64,000 nt of DNA from Candidatus Gastranaerophilales bacterium. GTDB taxonomy: Bacteria > Cyanobacteriota > Vampirovibrionia > Gastranaerophilales > Gastranaerophilaceae. Of the stretch, positions 53,634-62,595 are shown in pieces (the first letter of the stretch is position 1; each line of letters begins with the position of its first letter). The notes below the pieces were generated by a model. It saw nothing but the letters and a program-made list of their open reading frames with translations. It had not been told where the DNA came from and did no database searches. Location: contig CALYDL010000001.1 in NCBI GenBank assembly GCA_944325145.1, positions 1 through 64,000 of the forward strand, read 5' to 3'. A program made the translations under genes and the position numbers.

Positions 53634-54962
53634 ATGAGTAACTTTTTTGATACAATTTGCGCAATAGCAACTCCAATGGCAAAAGGGGGCGTTGGAATTA
53701 TAAGAGTTTCAGGGGAAACTTCAAAAGATGTTGTTAAAAAATTTTTTAACAAAGAAATAATTCCAAATAAAATTAACCATGGCTGGATTATTAATGAAAA
53801 TAAAAAAATAGATGAAGTTATTGTTTTATATTTTGTATCACCAAGAAGTTTTACAGGGGAAGATGTTGTTGAAATTCAAACCCATGGCTCACCCGTTATT
53901 TTAAAAGAAATTTTAAATCTTCTTTTAACAAATGGCGCAAGGCTTGCTACCAAGGGCGAATTTACAAAGCGTGCTTTTTTAAACCACAAAATGGATTTAT
54001 CTGAAGCAGAAGCCGTTTTGGAATTAATTGAATCAAAAAGCGTAAAATCTGCTTCATTAAATGCTTCGAATCTTTCAGGCAGCTTAAGAGAAGCAATTGA
54101 AAATATGAGAGATGAAATTATTGAAATTTTAGCTAAAATTACAGCTTCAATAGATTTCCCCGAAGATGTCCAAGAAGTTCCTTATGAATTAATTGAAGAA
54201 AAATTAACCAAAATAAAAGAAAAAATTGAAAATATTTTAAAAGGTGCAAAATCACACAATATTTTAAGAGAAGGCATAAAAATTGCAGTTGTCGGCCGCC
54301 CGAATGTGGGTAAGTCATCCCTTTTTAATGCACTTTTAAATTTAAAAAGAGCAATTGTAACAGATATTGCAGGCACAACAAGAGATATAATAACAGAAAG
54401 CTTTGATATTAATGGAATTAATGCCACTTTAACAGACACCGCAGGCATTAGAGAAGATAATAAAATTGATACTGTTGAAAAAATTGGCATCAATAAAGCA
54501 AAAGAAACAATTGAAGATTCAGACATTGTTTTATTGTTGTTTGATGGAACAGTTGGCATAACAAACGAAGATGAAGAAATTTTTGAATTAGCCAAAAACA
54601 AAAAAACAATTTTAATTTCAACAAAGCAAGATATTAATGAAAAAACCTATAAAGGGGCGCTTCCAATAAGTTCTAAAACAGGCAAAAACATTGAAGAATT
54701 AAAAGAATTAATTTATAAAAATGTTATTGACGTTGATGTTGATAACATTGAATTTACAACAAACCAAAGACAGCAAGAAGGCCTTCAAAATGCGCTTATT
54801 GCAATAAACAATGCGCTTTTAGGCGCAAAAAACGAAGAACTTCAAGATTTAATTTCAATAGATATAAAAACAGCCTTAATTTCACTTGGTGAAATAACGG
54901 GTGAAGTTATAAACGATGAAATTTTAAACAGTATTTTTGATAAATTTTGTATTGGAAAATAG
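53634..54962 (+). CDS. tRNA modification GTPase MnmE
   Basis: Works with MnmG to modify U34 of certain tRNAs. It is 442 residues. The N-terminal folate-binding domain starts DTICAIATPMAKGGVGIIRVSG, and the G domain has GRPNVGKSSLFN near residue 224 and DTAGIRE. The C-terminal FCIGK carries the conserved cysteine. I chose ATG 53634 from the family N-terminus; the frame runs back to 53616. A GATAAT at 53618-53623 is a possible -10. The gene abuts the next, convergent gene with no gap. Confidence 0.96.
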   Translation: MSNFFDTICAIATPMAKGGVGIIRVSGETSKDVVKKFFNKEIIPNKINHGWIINENKKIDEVIVLYFVSPRSFTGEDVVEIQTHGSPVILKEILNLLLTNGARLATKGEFTKRAFLNHKMDLSEAEAVLELIESKSVKSASLNASNLSGSLREAIENMRDEIIEILAKITASIDFPEDVQEVPYELIEEKLTKIKEKIENILKGAKSHNILREGIKIAVVGRPNVGKSSLFNALLNLKRAIVTDIAGTTRDIITESFDINGINATLTDTAGIREDNKIDTVEKIGINKAKETIEDSDIVLLLFDGTVGITNEDEEIFELAKNKKTILISTKQDINEKTYKGALPISSKTGKNIEELKELIYKNVIDVDVDNIEFTTNQRQQEGLQNALIAINNALLGAKNEELQDLISIDIKTALISLGEITGEVINDEILNSIFDKFCIGK

Positions 54963-55748
54963 CTATTCTTGCCTTAAAAGCCACATTCTTTTTTTAGGGT
55001 TAAATTCATAACTGTTTAATTCATTATCGTCATTTTGAATTGTTACAGCAGATGGCATAGCATCATCATAATGAAGTTCAAGTTCAACAACCGTTTCTTT
55101 TGGGTTGTCGTTTTCATCTTTTTTGCCTAAGAAATAATAAAACCCTTGTTTAGAAGGAACAAATTCACGAATTGTGCCGTCATTTTTGTCTAATTGAGAA
55201 TGATAGATAATTTTTCCGTCCAAATAATTTGAAATTAGCTCATATCCTTCATTTGAATAATCTTTCTTTTGAAAATTTGAAAGCCCGTCGTATAGTTCAA
55301 AAGCTTCAACTACATTAAAACCGCCTTTTAAATTAACAACACTAACTTCTCTTGGAAGCCCTGTTTTTTCATCAATTTCGCCAAAAAGAAGTTTTTTACC
55401 CTTCTTTTCATCAAGGTTGATATAGCCTTTATAATTATGTTCAGCACCAATTGCAAGATATTGTTTTAATATAATCACTTCCAATTTTGCATCTTTTTGC
55501 AATCTTTTTGAATGCTTATCCAAAGAATAAACCATATCTGAAATTTCATCGCTGGTTTCTGCTTCAGGAGTTAGGTGTGCAATGTCTTCAATAATAAATT
55601 TTTTAAACCTGTCTATTAAAGAAGGCTTTTTATCGTTTCCTGAAAAAGAAACAACATCTTGGCTTTTAGGTACCTGAATAGGAGAATTTGCAGCTGCAAA
55701 AGTTGAATAATTTTTATAATTATATGAATTAATTTTATCTGCTCTCAT
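54963..55748 (-). CDS. Uncharacterised protein (261 residues)
   Basis: I do not recognise this protein. A polar N-terminal 40 residues (with DVVSFSGNDKKP) have no signal peptide. A helical segment (about 45-105) follows, then a beta-rich C-terminal domain with repeated short strands (KGYINLD, KLLFGEIDEKTG, KIIYHSQLDKNDGTI, FYYFLGKK, TVVELELHYDD). The strand repeats may form a small barrel or propeller-like fold. It stands alone on the minus strand between mnmE and metG. Confidence 0.75.
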   Translation of the reverse strand: MRADKINSYNYKNYSTFAAANSPIQVPKSQDVVSFSGNDKKPSLIDRFKKFIIEDIAHLTPEAETSDEISDMVYSLDKHSKRLQKDAKLEVIILKQYLAIGAEHNYKGYINLDEKKGKKLLFGEIDEKTGLPREVSVVNLKGGFNVVEAFELYDGLSNFQKKDYSNEGYELISNYLDGKIIYHSQLDKNDGTIREFVPSKQGFYYFLGKKDENDNPKETVVELELHYDDAMPSAVTIQNDDNELNSYEFNPKKRMWLLRQE

Positions 55749-55810
55749 TAAAAAACCTCAAAAAAATCTAATGCAGTAAACAAAACCGATGAATATAATT
55801 TTTTGCTTTA

Positions 55811-55819
55811 TGCTATAAT
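55811..55819 (+). promoter_or_regulatory. Extended -10 promoter for metG
   Basis: TGcTATAAT at 55811-55819 is an extended -10 box. No -35 at normal spacing is evident. The start would be near 55826, with GGAG before the ATG at 55843. Confidence 0.5.
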
Positions 55820-55842
55820 TTTTTTATTTGGAGTAATTAATT

Positions 55843-57405
55843 ATGGAAAAATTTTCAATCACAACAGCAATAGATTATGTAAACGGCGAACCGCATATTG
55901 GCCATGCATATGAAAAAATCTTTACGGATGTTATTTTCAGGCACTTTAAAAAAAGAAGCGAAAAATCTTTCTTTTTAACAGGAACAGATGAACATGGCAT
56001 AAAAATTCAAAAAACAGCAAAAACATTAAACATAACACCAAAAGAACTTTGCGATAAAAACGCAAATTCATTTATTGAAGCTTGGAAACTTTTAGATATA
56101 AATTATTCGCATTTTATAAGAACAACAGATGATTACCACGAAAAAACCGTTCAAGATATTTTTGAAAAACTTTTAGAAAAAGGCGATATTTATAAACATA
56201 AATATACAGGCCTTTATTGTTCAGGCTGCGAGTGCTTTTTAGCTGAAAAAGATTTGGATGAAGAAGGCAATTGCCCAATCCATGGCAAAAAGCCCGAAGT
56301 TGTATCGGAAGAAAATTATTTCTTTAAACTGACAAAATATAAAGATAAAATTATAAACCATATTAAAAATAACCCTAATTTTATTCAACCAAGCTATAGA
56401 GCCCAAGAAGTTTTAAACCAATTGGAAAATATTGAAGATATTTCCGTTTCAAGGGCAAAAACAAATGTTGAATGGGGAATTGAAGTAAAATCTGACCCAA
56501 GCCAAGTTATTTATGTTTGGATTGACGCGCTTTCAAACTATATTACGGGCTTAGGTTACAAAGTAAATTCAGAAAGCGAAGAAAATTACAAAGAATTTTG
56601 GCCTGTTAATTACCACATTATAGGAAAAGACATTTTAAAATTCCATTCAATTTATTGGATTGCAATTTTAATGGCGCTTGATTTAGAACTTCCAAAAAGC
56701 ATATATGCCCATGGCTGGATTATGATTGATAAAAACAAAATGTCTAAATCAACGGGAAATGTTATTTCTCCAAAATCTGTTATGGAAGCTTTCAATTTAG
56801 AAAAGCCTGATGCCCTAAGATATTTTATGGTAACAGCAGCAGTTAACGGCAAAGACGGCAACTATTCAGACGACGACTTTAAAGAAAAAGTAAACGCAGA
56901 CCTTGCAAACAATATGGGCAATTTGCTGAATAGAACCTTAAATATGCTTGTAAAATATTTTGATGGTGAAATTAAAGCTGAATTCATTAATAATGAACTT
57001 ATAAATGAAACAAAAGAAACTATTGATTCTGTTTTAAAATATTTTGATGAAATGGAACCCGCTCTTGCTGCAAATAAAATTATTGAGCTTGTTGATAGCG
57101 CCAATAAATTTGTAAACGATAAAGCACCTTGGGCATTAGCTAAAAATGGCGATATGGTTGAATGCGGCAAAACCTTATATTCAATTTTGAATTTAATGGC
57201 AAAAGTTGCAATTTTAATTGAACCTTATTGCCCAAATATTGCATCAGATATGGCAAAACAGCTTAAAATTGATGTTAATATGAAATATTCAGAAATTGAA
57301 GATTTAATGGTAAAAGAAGGCAAATTGATTACAAAAGAAGAAATTCATCCCGTATTTTTAAGGTTAGATTCTGAAATTATGGGTGATAAGAAAAAACAAA
57401 ATTAA
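55843..57405 (+). CDS. Methionyl-tRNA synthetase
   Basis: A class I synthetase of 520 residues. The HIGH-like motif is PHIGHAYEKI (17-26), a zinc finger with CSGCECF and CPIHG lies near 126-145, WIDALSNYITG binds in the active site, and the KMSKS loop is KMSKSTGN near 300. The C-terminal tRNA-binding (EMAP/Trbp111-like) extension found in some MetRS is absent. Confidence 0.97.
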   Translation: MEKFSITTAIDYVNGEPHIGHAYEKIFTDVIFRHFKKRSEKSFFLTGTDEHGIKIQKTAKTLNITPKELCDKNANSFIEAWKLLDINYSHFIRTTDDYHEKTVQDIFEKLLEKGDIYKHKYTGLYCSGCECFLAEKDLDEEGNCPIHGKKPEVVSEENYFFKLTKYKDKIINHIKNNPNFIQPSYRAQEVLNQLENIEDISVSRAKTNVEWGIEVKSDPSQVIYVWIDALSNYITGLGYKVNSESEENYKEFWPVNYHIIGKDILKFHSIYWIAILMALDLELPKSIYAHGWIMIDKNKMSKSTGNVISPKSVMEAFNLEKPDALRYFMVTAAVNGKDGNYSDDDFKEKVNADLANNMGNLLNRTLNMLVKYFDGEIKAEFINNELINETKETIDSVLKYFDEMEPALAANKIIELVDSANKFVNDKAPWALAKNGDMVECGKTLYSILNLMAKVAILIEPYCPNIASDMAKQLKIDVNMKYSEIEDLMVKEGKLITKEEIHPVFLRLDSEIMGDKKKQN

Positions 57406-57411
57406 TAACTT

Positions 57412-57445
57412 AAAAGCGGGGAAATTTAACCCCGCTTTTTATTTT
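57412..57445. terminator. Bidirectional intrinsic terminator
   Basis: A perfect 10-base stem (57412-57421 and 57430-57439, core AGCGGGG) with an 8-base loop and flanking A and T runs, between convergent metG and the cysteine-cluster gene. Confidence 0.88.
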
Positions 57446-57870
57446 AAATATTCAATGAATTTTTTATCAGGTTCAAATTTAAACCCGCAATTATCTAAAG
57501 TTGTTCCCCCCATTTGAATAAATTTCTTATTAATTGAAGGGTAATCACGGCAAAAAATCGGGCGAAAAAGATAAATTGAACAACGGTTATTTTTTAAAAA
57601 TTTACATTTAAATAAAATTGTGCCATCTAGATCTTCCCCTTCATTTTGAACGGTTCCGTTTGGAGAAAAAAACCTGTATATAAGATGGTTTTTCTGCATT
57701 ATTTTAAAATCGTCTTCATTTTTTATATAGCCGTTTTCATTTGAAAAAAGAATGTTTTTGCAGCATTCGCCACACATTTTACATTTACCTTTAACAACGT
57801 ATTTAGATGAAGTTAAATGGTTTTTAAAAGATAAAAAAATGTCTTCAAAAAAATTTTTAATTTTGTTCAA
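57439..57870 (-). CDS. YkgJ-family cysteine cluster protein
   Basis: A 143-residue protein with a spaced cysteine set: CKMCGECCKN near residue 31, then CKFLKNNRCSIY and RPIFCRDYP. This is the YkgJ/UPF0153 pattern, thought to bind iron-sulfur or zinc. The role is unknown. It is the last gene of the pilT-recO-TPR run and overlaps the lipoprotein gene by 14 bases. Confidence 0.85.
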   Translation of the reverse strand: MNKIKNFFEDIFLSFKNHLTSSKYVVKGKCKMCGECCKNILFSNENGYIKNEDDFKIMQKNHLIYRFFSPNGTVQNEGEDLDGTILFKCKFLKNNRCSIYLFRPIFCRDYPSINKKFIQMGGTTLDNCGFKFEPDKKFIEYLK

Positions 57871-58267
57871 CTTTCACCATTCCAATCGCAACAGGCTGTT
57901 TAAAATCTGTAAAATCAAAAATTTGAAAAATGTAAAAACCTGTATTATTTATAACAACATAATCAGAAAATGTTGTTTTATTTTTTAATTCCAAGGTTCT
58001 GTTATACAAATATTCATAGCCCCAAAATTCAGATTTTTCATTTTCTTTTTTAAAAACTTGCAGCTTTAAAAGGCGGGTTTTAAACTGTTTTGGGTTATAA
58101 ACGGCAAAATAAATTCTCTCTCCCACTTTGAATTCATTTGTTGTATTATACAAGGTTTCTTTTGTAAAGGGCGTTTTAGAAAATGCAATAACGGGCTTTT
58201 CTTTGTCGCAGCCTGTTATAAAAAAAGTTGCTACAAAAATAAAAAGAATTAAAAAGAACTTTTTCAA
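57857..58267 (-). CDS. Small predicted lipoprotein
   Basis: A 136-residue protein with a lipoprotein signal peptide: basic MKK, a hydrophobic core and lipobox ITGC with Cys20. The mature part is beta-rich (KVGERIYFAVYN, FYIFQIFDF). No family is recognised. It overlaps the TPR gene upstream by 4 bases and the cysteine-cluster gene downstream by 14, so translation is probably coupled. It may work with the exported TPR protein, which is inference. Confidence 0.8.
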   Translation of the reverse strand: MKKFFLILFIFVATFFITGCDKEKPVIAFSKTPFTKETLYNTTNEFKVGERIYFAVYNPKQFKTRLLKLQVFKKENEKSEFWGYEYLYNRTLELKNKTTFSDYVVINNTGFYIFQIFDFTDFKQPVAIGMVKVEQN

Positions 58268-60285
58268 TCTACAAGCCCTTCATATAAAGATTTAATTTTT
58301 AATTCAGCCTGTTTTTTAAGTTCAGGGTTATCAGCTGCTTCAATAAATTTTTCATAATAATAAATTGCACTATCTTTGTTTTGTTTCTTTTCAAAACACT
58401 TCCCCAAGCCCCAATAAGCATAAGCATATTTAGGATTTATGCCAAGCGCTTTTTCAAAGTTTTTAATAGCAGAATCATAATCGTTTTTATCAAAATCACA
58501 AAGCCCAAGGTTAAAATATGCATTTTCATTGCTTGGGTTAATTTGAAGTGCTTTATTATAATTTTCAATTGCTTTAATGTCATCTTTTAAATATTTATAC
58601 ATAGAGCCTATTTTAATGTATAAATTATCGTCATTTGGGTATTTTTCAAGGCTTTTTTGGTAAAGTTCAAGCGCCCCTTCAAAATTGCCCGTTTTTGTGT
58701 AGCTATCTGCTAAAAGTTCAAGCGAATCATCATCTGATGTGTCTAATTCGTAAGCTTTTTTATAAGCATTTTGCGCAGTTTGCTCTTCATTTAAGCCGCT
58801 TAAAGATTTACCGTATTCTTTATAAACTTCTTTATCAGTTGGCGCTACTTGAATTGCTTTTTCATAAGATTCAACAACTTTTGTTTTTGCGCCCAAGCCT
58901 TCATAAGTTTTTGCTAAACCTAAATATGCCTTTGAATTTTCGGGGTTTTCAGCAACAGCAGCCGTATAAATTTCTTTTGCCTTTCTATAATCTTTTTCTT
59001 TCACAAGTGAATTAGCCCATTCAACAGAATTTGAATAAATGCTGTTTGAAATATCTGTTTTTTTAATGCCAAATTCAGCCAAATCGCTTGGTTCAAAATA
59101 AGAAAGCTTTCTATAAATACTGTCTGCTTCTCTAAACTGTTTCATTGCTTCTAAACAAAGCCCTTTGTTATAAGCAGCTCTTAAGTTTTTAGAATTAACT
59201 GCAAGTTCTTCTTCATAAATATTTAAAGCATTTTGAAATTCGCCGTTTTGAAAATAGCTTTTTGCAAGTTCGTTTTTAATATCAAAATCGGATGAAACTT
59301 TAACGCCTTTTTGAAGAACGCTGATTGCATAATTTGGATTATTATTTTTTTGATACAAAATGCCAAGGTTCATATAAGCATTTTTATCGTTTGGATATGC
59401 CTTTATGTAATCTTGATAAGCGGCAACTGCTTCATCTGTTTTTCCCATTTGTTCCAACAATTTGCCGTAATCAAATTTTAAATTGTTCAATTCGGGATTC
59501 AATTGAAAAGCTTTTTGGTAATTTTGATAAGCTTCTTCATTTTGTTTTAAGTGAGATTGAACAACAGCCAAATTGCCATATGAAATATAATCATCAGGGT
59601 TCATTTTAACGGCATTTTCAAAGTTTTCTTTAGCTTTTAAATATTCACCGTTTCTTAAATAAGCAAGCCCTAATTCAGAATACCCTTTAAAAGTTTCAGG
59701 GTTTTGCTTTTTAACATTTTCGAACTCTAAAATTGCATTTTTATAATCTTTTAAATTCAAATAGCTGTTGGCTAAAAGGTTTTGTGCTTCCTTGTTATAA
59801 GGGTAAGCTGACATAAACTTTTGATAAAAGCCAATTGCATCATTATATTCTTCACTGTAAAATTTCGAATTTGCCAAATTCAAATAGTTATATTTATAAT
59901 CAGGCATAATAATTTGCGCTTTTTGGTATTGTTCAAAAGCTTTTTTATAATCGCCTTTTTGCTGGTAAATGTTGCCTAAGCTAATGTATAAAAAAGCATC
60001 ATTTGGGCTTAGTTCAATTGCTTTATTGTAATAGTTAATTGCATTTTCAATTTCGCCGTTTCTTGCATAAAGCCCGGCTAATTTAACAATTAAGGTTAAT
60101 TCATCTTTAGAATTGCTTAAGGCTTTTTGTATAAGGTCAATTGCATCATCAAAGCGATTATAATTTTCAAATTTAATTGCTTCCTGATACAATTTGTTAG
60201 CTTCAGGAGACATTTTTGCATAGCTTGGAAGGCAGACAAGCAAAGACAAAAGAAATAATGTGGTTATATTTTTTGCTTTTTTCAT
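58264..60285 (-). CDS. Exported protein made of tetratricopeptide repeats
   Basis: A 673-residue protein. A Sec-type signal peptide (about 1-23, ending PSYA) is followed by roughly 16-18 TPR units across almost the whole length. Examples are AINYYNKAIELSPNDAFLYI, GYAYLRNGEY-like turns and AIENYNKALQINPSNENAYF. TPR arrays form superhelices for protein binding. The protein should lie in the periplasm or on the cell surface. It lies between recO and the lipoprotein gene. A scaffold for envelope or pilus assembly is possible, but sequence alone does not show it. Confidence 0.9.
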   Translation of the reverse strand: MKKAKNITTLFLLSLLVCLPSYAKMSPEANKLYQEAIKFENYNRFDDAIDLIQKALSNSKDELTLIVKLAGLYARNGEIENAINYYNKAIELSPNDAFLYISLGNIYQQKGDYKKAFEQYQKAQIIMPDYKYNYLNLANSKFYSEEYNDAIGFYQKFMSAYPYNKEAQNLLANSYLNLKDYKNAILEFENVKKQNPETFKGYSELGLAYLRNGEYLKAKENFENAVKMNPDDYISYGNLAVVQSHLKQNEEAYQNYQKAFQLNPELNNLKFDYGKLLEQMGKTDEAVAAYQDYIKAYPNDKNAYMNLGILYQKNNNPNYAISVLQKGVKVSSDFDIKNELAKSYFQNGEFQNALNIYEEELAVNSKNLRAAYNKGLCLEAMKQFREADSIYRKLSYFEPSDLAEFGIKKTDISNSIYSNSVEWANSLVKEKDYRKAKEIYTAAVAENPENSKAYLGLAKTYEGLGAKTKVVESYEKAIQVAPTDKEVYKEYGKSLSGLNEEQTAQNAYKKAYELDTSDDDSLELLADSYTKTGNFEGALELYQKSLEKYPNDDNLYIKIGSMYKYLKDDIKAIENYNKALQINPSNENAYFNLGLCDFDKNDYDSAIKNFEKALGINPKYAYAYWGLGKCFEKKQNKDSAIYYYEKFIEAADNPELKKQAELKIKSLYEGLVD

Positions 60286-60297
60286 AATAAACTCCTT

Positions 60298-61071
60298 TTA
60301 GCCAACATAGGTTTCTTCCATTACTTTAAAAGCTTTGCTTTTTTTATTGCTTGTTATTTCAATATACTTCTTTAAAAGATTAAAGCAACTATTTGTAACT
60401 TTTTCATTCACTATATCATCATATTTTGTTTTAACATCAACAGGCGTTTCATTTAGTGCAATTAAAAATTCCCTTATTTTTTCATGAAGCTTTACATAAG
60501 AAACATTGTCAATAGCGCAATCAACGCAGGCGATGCCGCCAGTTTCTGTTGAAAACAAGACGGTTCCTTTGGGTTCTTTTGAACACTTTAAGCACCTTCT
60601 AAGTTCAATTCCAAAACCCGATAAATTCATAAAAGCAAGCTGAAATTTAATTTCAGCCAACAAAATTTGAGTTTTGTTTTGGGCATTTTGAATATTATCA
60701 AGCGTTTTATACAAAAGGTTGTAAATGGCTTCATTTTGGTCGTTATCAATGTTTTCAGATACGCAAAACGTGTTTATTGTTTCAGCCGTATAAATTGCCA
60801 TTGTTAACTTGTCAAGGTCATATCTTAATTTGTTAAAAGAATTAATTGCGCTTGCTTCTTTAATAATATCAAGGTTTCTTCTTTGCGACATAACTAAGCT
60901 GTTTGCAACAAGAGCTTGCGAGGCTGCACCAAGTTTGCTTTTCGGGCGTTTAACCCCTTTTGCAACTCCTCTAATCAGCCCCATATCTTTTGAAAACATT
61001 ACAACAATGTTGTCATATTCACTTATTGGGTATGTTTTAATATTTATTGCATCTGTTGAATAGTTTTGCAT
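60298..61071 (-). CDS. DNA repair protein RecO
   Basis: A 257-residue partner of RecR. The N-terminal OB fold begins DAINIKTYPISEYDNIVVMFSKDMGLIRGVAKGVKR in two parts. A C-terminal zinc motif has CLKC and CVDC (CLKCSKEP...GGIACVDC). It starts 3 bases after the upstream sirtuin-like gene and lies 12 bases before the TPR gene. Confidence 0.95.
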   Translation of the reverse strand: MQNYSTDAINIKTYPISEYDNIVVMFSKDMGLIRGVAKGVKRPKSKLGAASQALVANSLVMSQRRNLDIIKEASAINSFNKLRYDLDKLTMAIYTAETINTFCVSENIDNDQNEAIYNLLYKTLDNIQNAQNKTQILLAEIKFQLAFMNLSGFGIELRRCLKCSKEPKGTVLFSTETGGIACVDCAIDNVSYVKLHEKIREFLIALNETPVDVKTKYDDIVNEKVTNSCFNLLKKYIEITSNKKSKAFKVMEETYVG

Positions 61072-61074
61072 TAT

Positions 61075-62577
61075 TTAAGCTGTAACCTTAATTGTAGACA
61101 TTTCGGAATTAATAAATTCTTCACACAAAGAATCTTCAGTTATAAAATCAGTTTTAACTTCAATTGAAGAATCAATTTCCATAAACATTTGCTTATAGTA
61201 TTCCTTTTTCGTTGTTTCTTTAGATAAAATATAAACCTTTTTAGGTTTTGAAACTTCAAACGCCGTTTTTAAGAAATTTGAAGTTAAGGCGCGAGAACTT
61301 TCTAATGGCGGATTAATTAAAATCCAAGTTTCAGCTTGCGCCATAGCTCTTATTCCCGAGATAAAATAATACGGATTAGCATTTGTTTCAAAATTAAGCG
61401 CTTCGTATAAATCAGGATACAAAACGCCGGAACATTCCCTGCATTGGGCGGTTAAAATTTTATTATCTTTATTAATAACCGTTTCTTTTCTGCCGCATTT
61501 TGGGCAATAGAAAATGTTAGATAAGCCAAATAAGGGAATTAATTCAATCTTTTTGCCTTCATTTTCTTTTGTTATTACATTTGGAATTTTAAAATTAATG
61601 CCTGAACCAACAAAAGTATTGAGCAAATTTTCGCTTTTAGATGTTGTTACAAAATAAACATCACCTTTAATTGTATTCAGCATTTTTAAAATTTCTGAAA
61701 ATTCATCTGTTTGAATATCAACCGTATTTTTACAAATAGCAGCATCTTCAAGAGGGCGGCCGTCATTTTTTAATAAAATAGAATCAAGTTCATGCCTGAA
61801 ACTTTTATTTTTAAGATAATCAATAAAAGGCGCCTTGTCATCATAAAAAACAGCAACATTATTTAAAGTGAGCTCTTCTTCTTGAATAATTTTAAATGAA
61901 GGCGCTTCGGGTTCAGCTTGCGGCTTAAAATTGGATGAAGGCATTATGGGTTCATCATCAATTTTATTTACCATATCAATAACGGCATCTTTTGGAGTAA
62001 AAATAACGGGTTCTTCTTCTTTTTTTTCATTATTTTCAATCAAAGAAGAATCTTGAGAAAAAGTTTCTTCCTCTAATTTAGCGGAATTATCTTCAAAACC
62101 GTTTGAAAAACTGTTATTTGAAATAGTTTCAGACTGGCTGCTAAATTCAAATTTTTTCTCTTCAAAATGCGGAAAACTTGAAATATCTGAATTTTGGCCG
62201 GCAACATCTTCTTCTTTCGGCTCAACAAAATTACTTGAAGGTTGAACAAAAGGTTCAACTTTTTTATCAACAATTTCTTGAATTTCTTCTTTTTCTGTTT
62301 GTTCTTCAGCTGCATAAGAAGATGTTTCAGGTTCTTTATTGTTTAAAATATCAGTAATGGTTTTAATTAAAAGTTCTTTTATATCGTTTGGAATTTGCTG
62401 TTCTTCAACATAAGACAAAATTTGCCTTAAATCATCCAACAGTTGAAATTTGTAGCCGGTGTGGTATTTTTCGTGCAATTTGTGTGCACCCATTTGTAAT
62501 AGTTGCATGTCATCTCTTTTAAGAGCAACATACAATCTTTTTACGGTCATATCTTCTGCTTCCGGGAATGGCGCCAT
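61075..62577 (-). CDS. Multidomain protein with sirtuin-like zinc-ribbon region
   Basis: A 500-residue protein I cannot assign firmly. Residues 1-85 are helical. About 86-240 is acidic and low in complexity (many E, S, N). The C-terminal half has a four-cysteine ribbon, CPKCGR and CRECSG, followed by VLYPDLYEALNFE and later WILINPPLESS. That order resembles the zinc module and following strand of Sir2 deacylases (CxxC, CxxC, G-x-LRPDVVxFGE). The NAD-binding GAGxS motif and the catalytic histidine are not evident, so it is probably a degenerate or non-enzymatic relative. It sits between pilT and recO. Confidence 0.65.
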   Translation of the reverse strand: MAPFPEAEDMTVKRLYVALKRDDMQLLQMGAHKLHEKYHTGYKFQLLDDLRQILSYVEEQQIPNDIKELLIKTITDILNNKEPETSSYAAEEQTEKEEIQEIVDKKVEPFVQPSSNFVEPKEEDVAGQNSDISSFPHFEEKKFEFSSQSETISNNSFSNGFEDNSAKLEEETFSQDSSLIENNEKKEEEPVIFTPKDAVIDMVNKIDDEPIMPSSNFKPQAEPEAPSFKIIQEEELTLNNVAVFYDDKAPFIDYLKNKSFRHELDSILLKNDGRPLEDAAICKNTVDIQTDEFSEILKMLNTIKGDVYFVTTSKSENLLNTFVGSGINFKIPNVITKENEGKKIELIPLFGLSNIFYCPKCGRKETVINKDNKILTAQCRECSGVLYPDLYEALNFETNANPYYFISGIRAMAQAETWILINPPLESSRALTSNFLKTAFEVSKPKKVYILSKETTKKEYYKQMFMEIDSSIEVKTDFITEDSLCEEFINSEMSTIKVTA

Positions 62578-62595
62578 AACAATTTCTCCTTATAC

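Noticed and set aside
58264-60285. Tandem repeats in the TPR gene as a DNA-level repeat or CRISPR-like array
   Set aside because: The periodicity is at protein level (34-residue TPR units) with divergent DNA, not direct DNA repeats. No CRISPR array is visible anywhere in the window.
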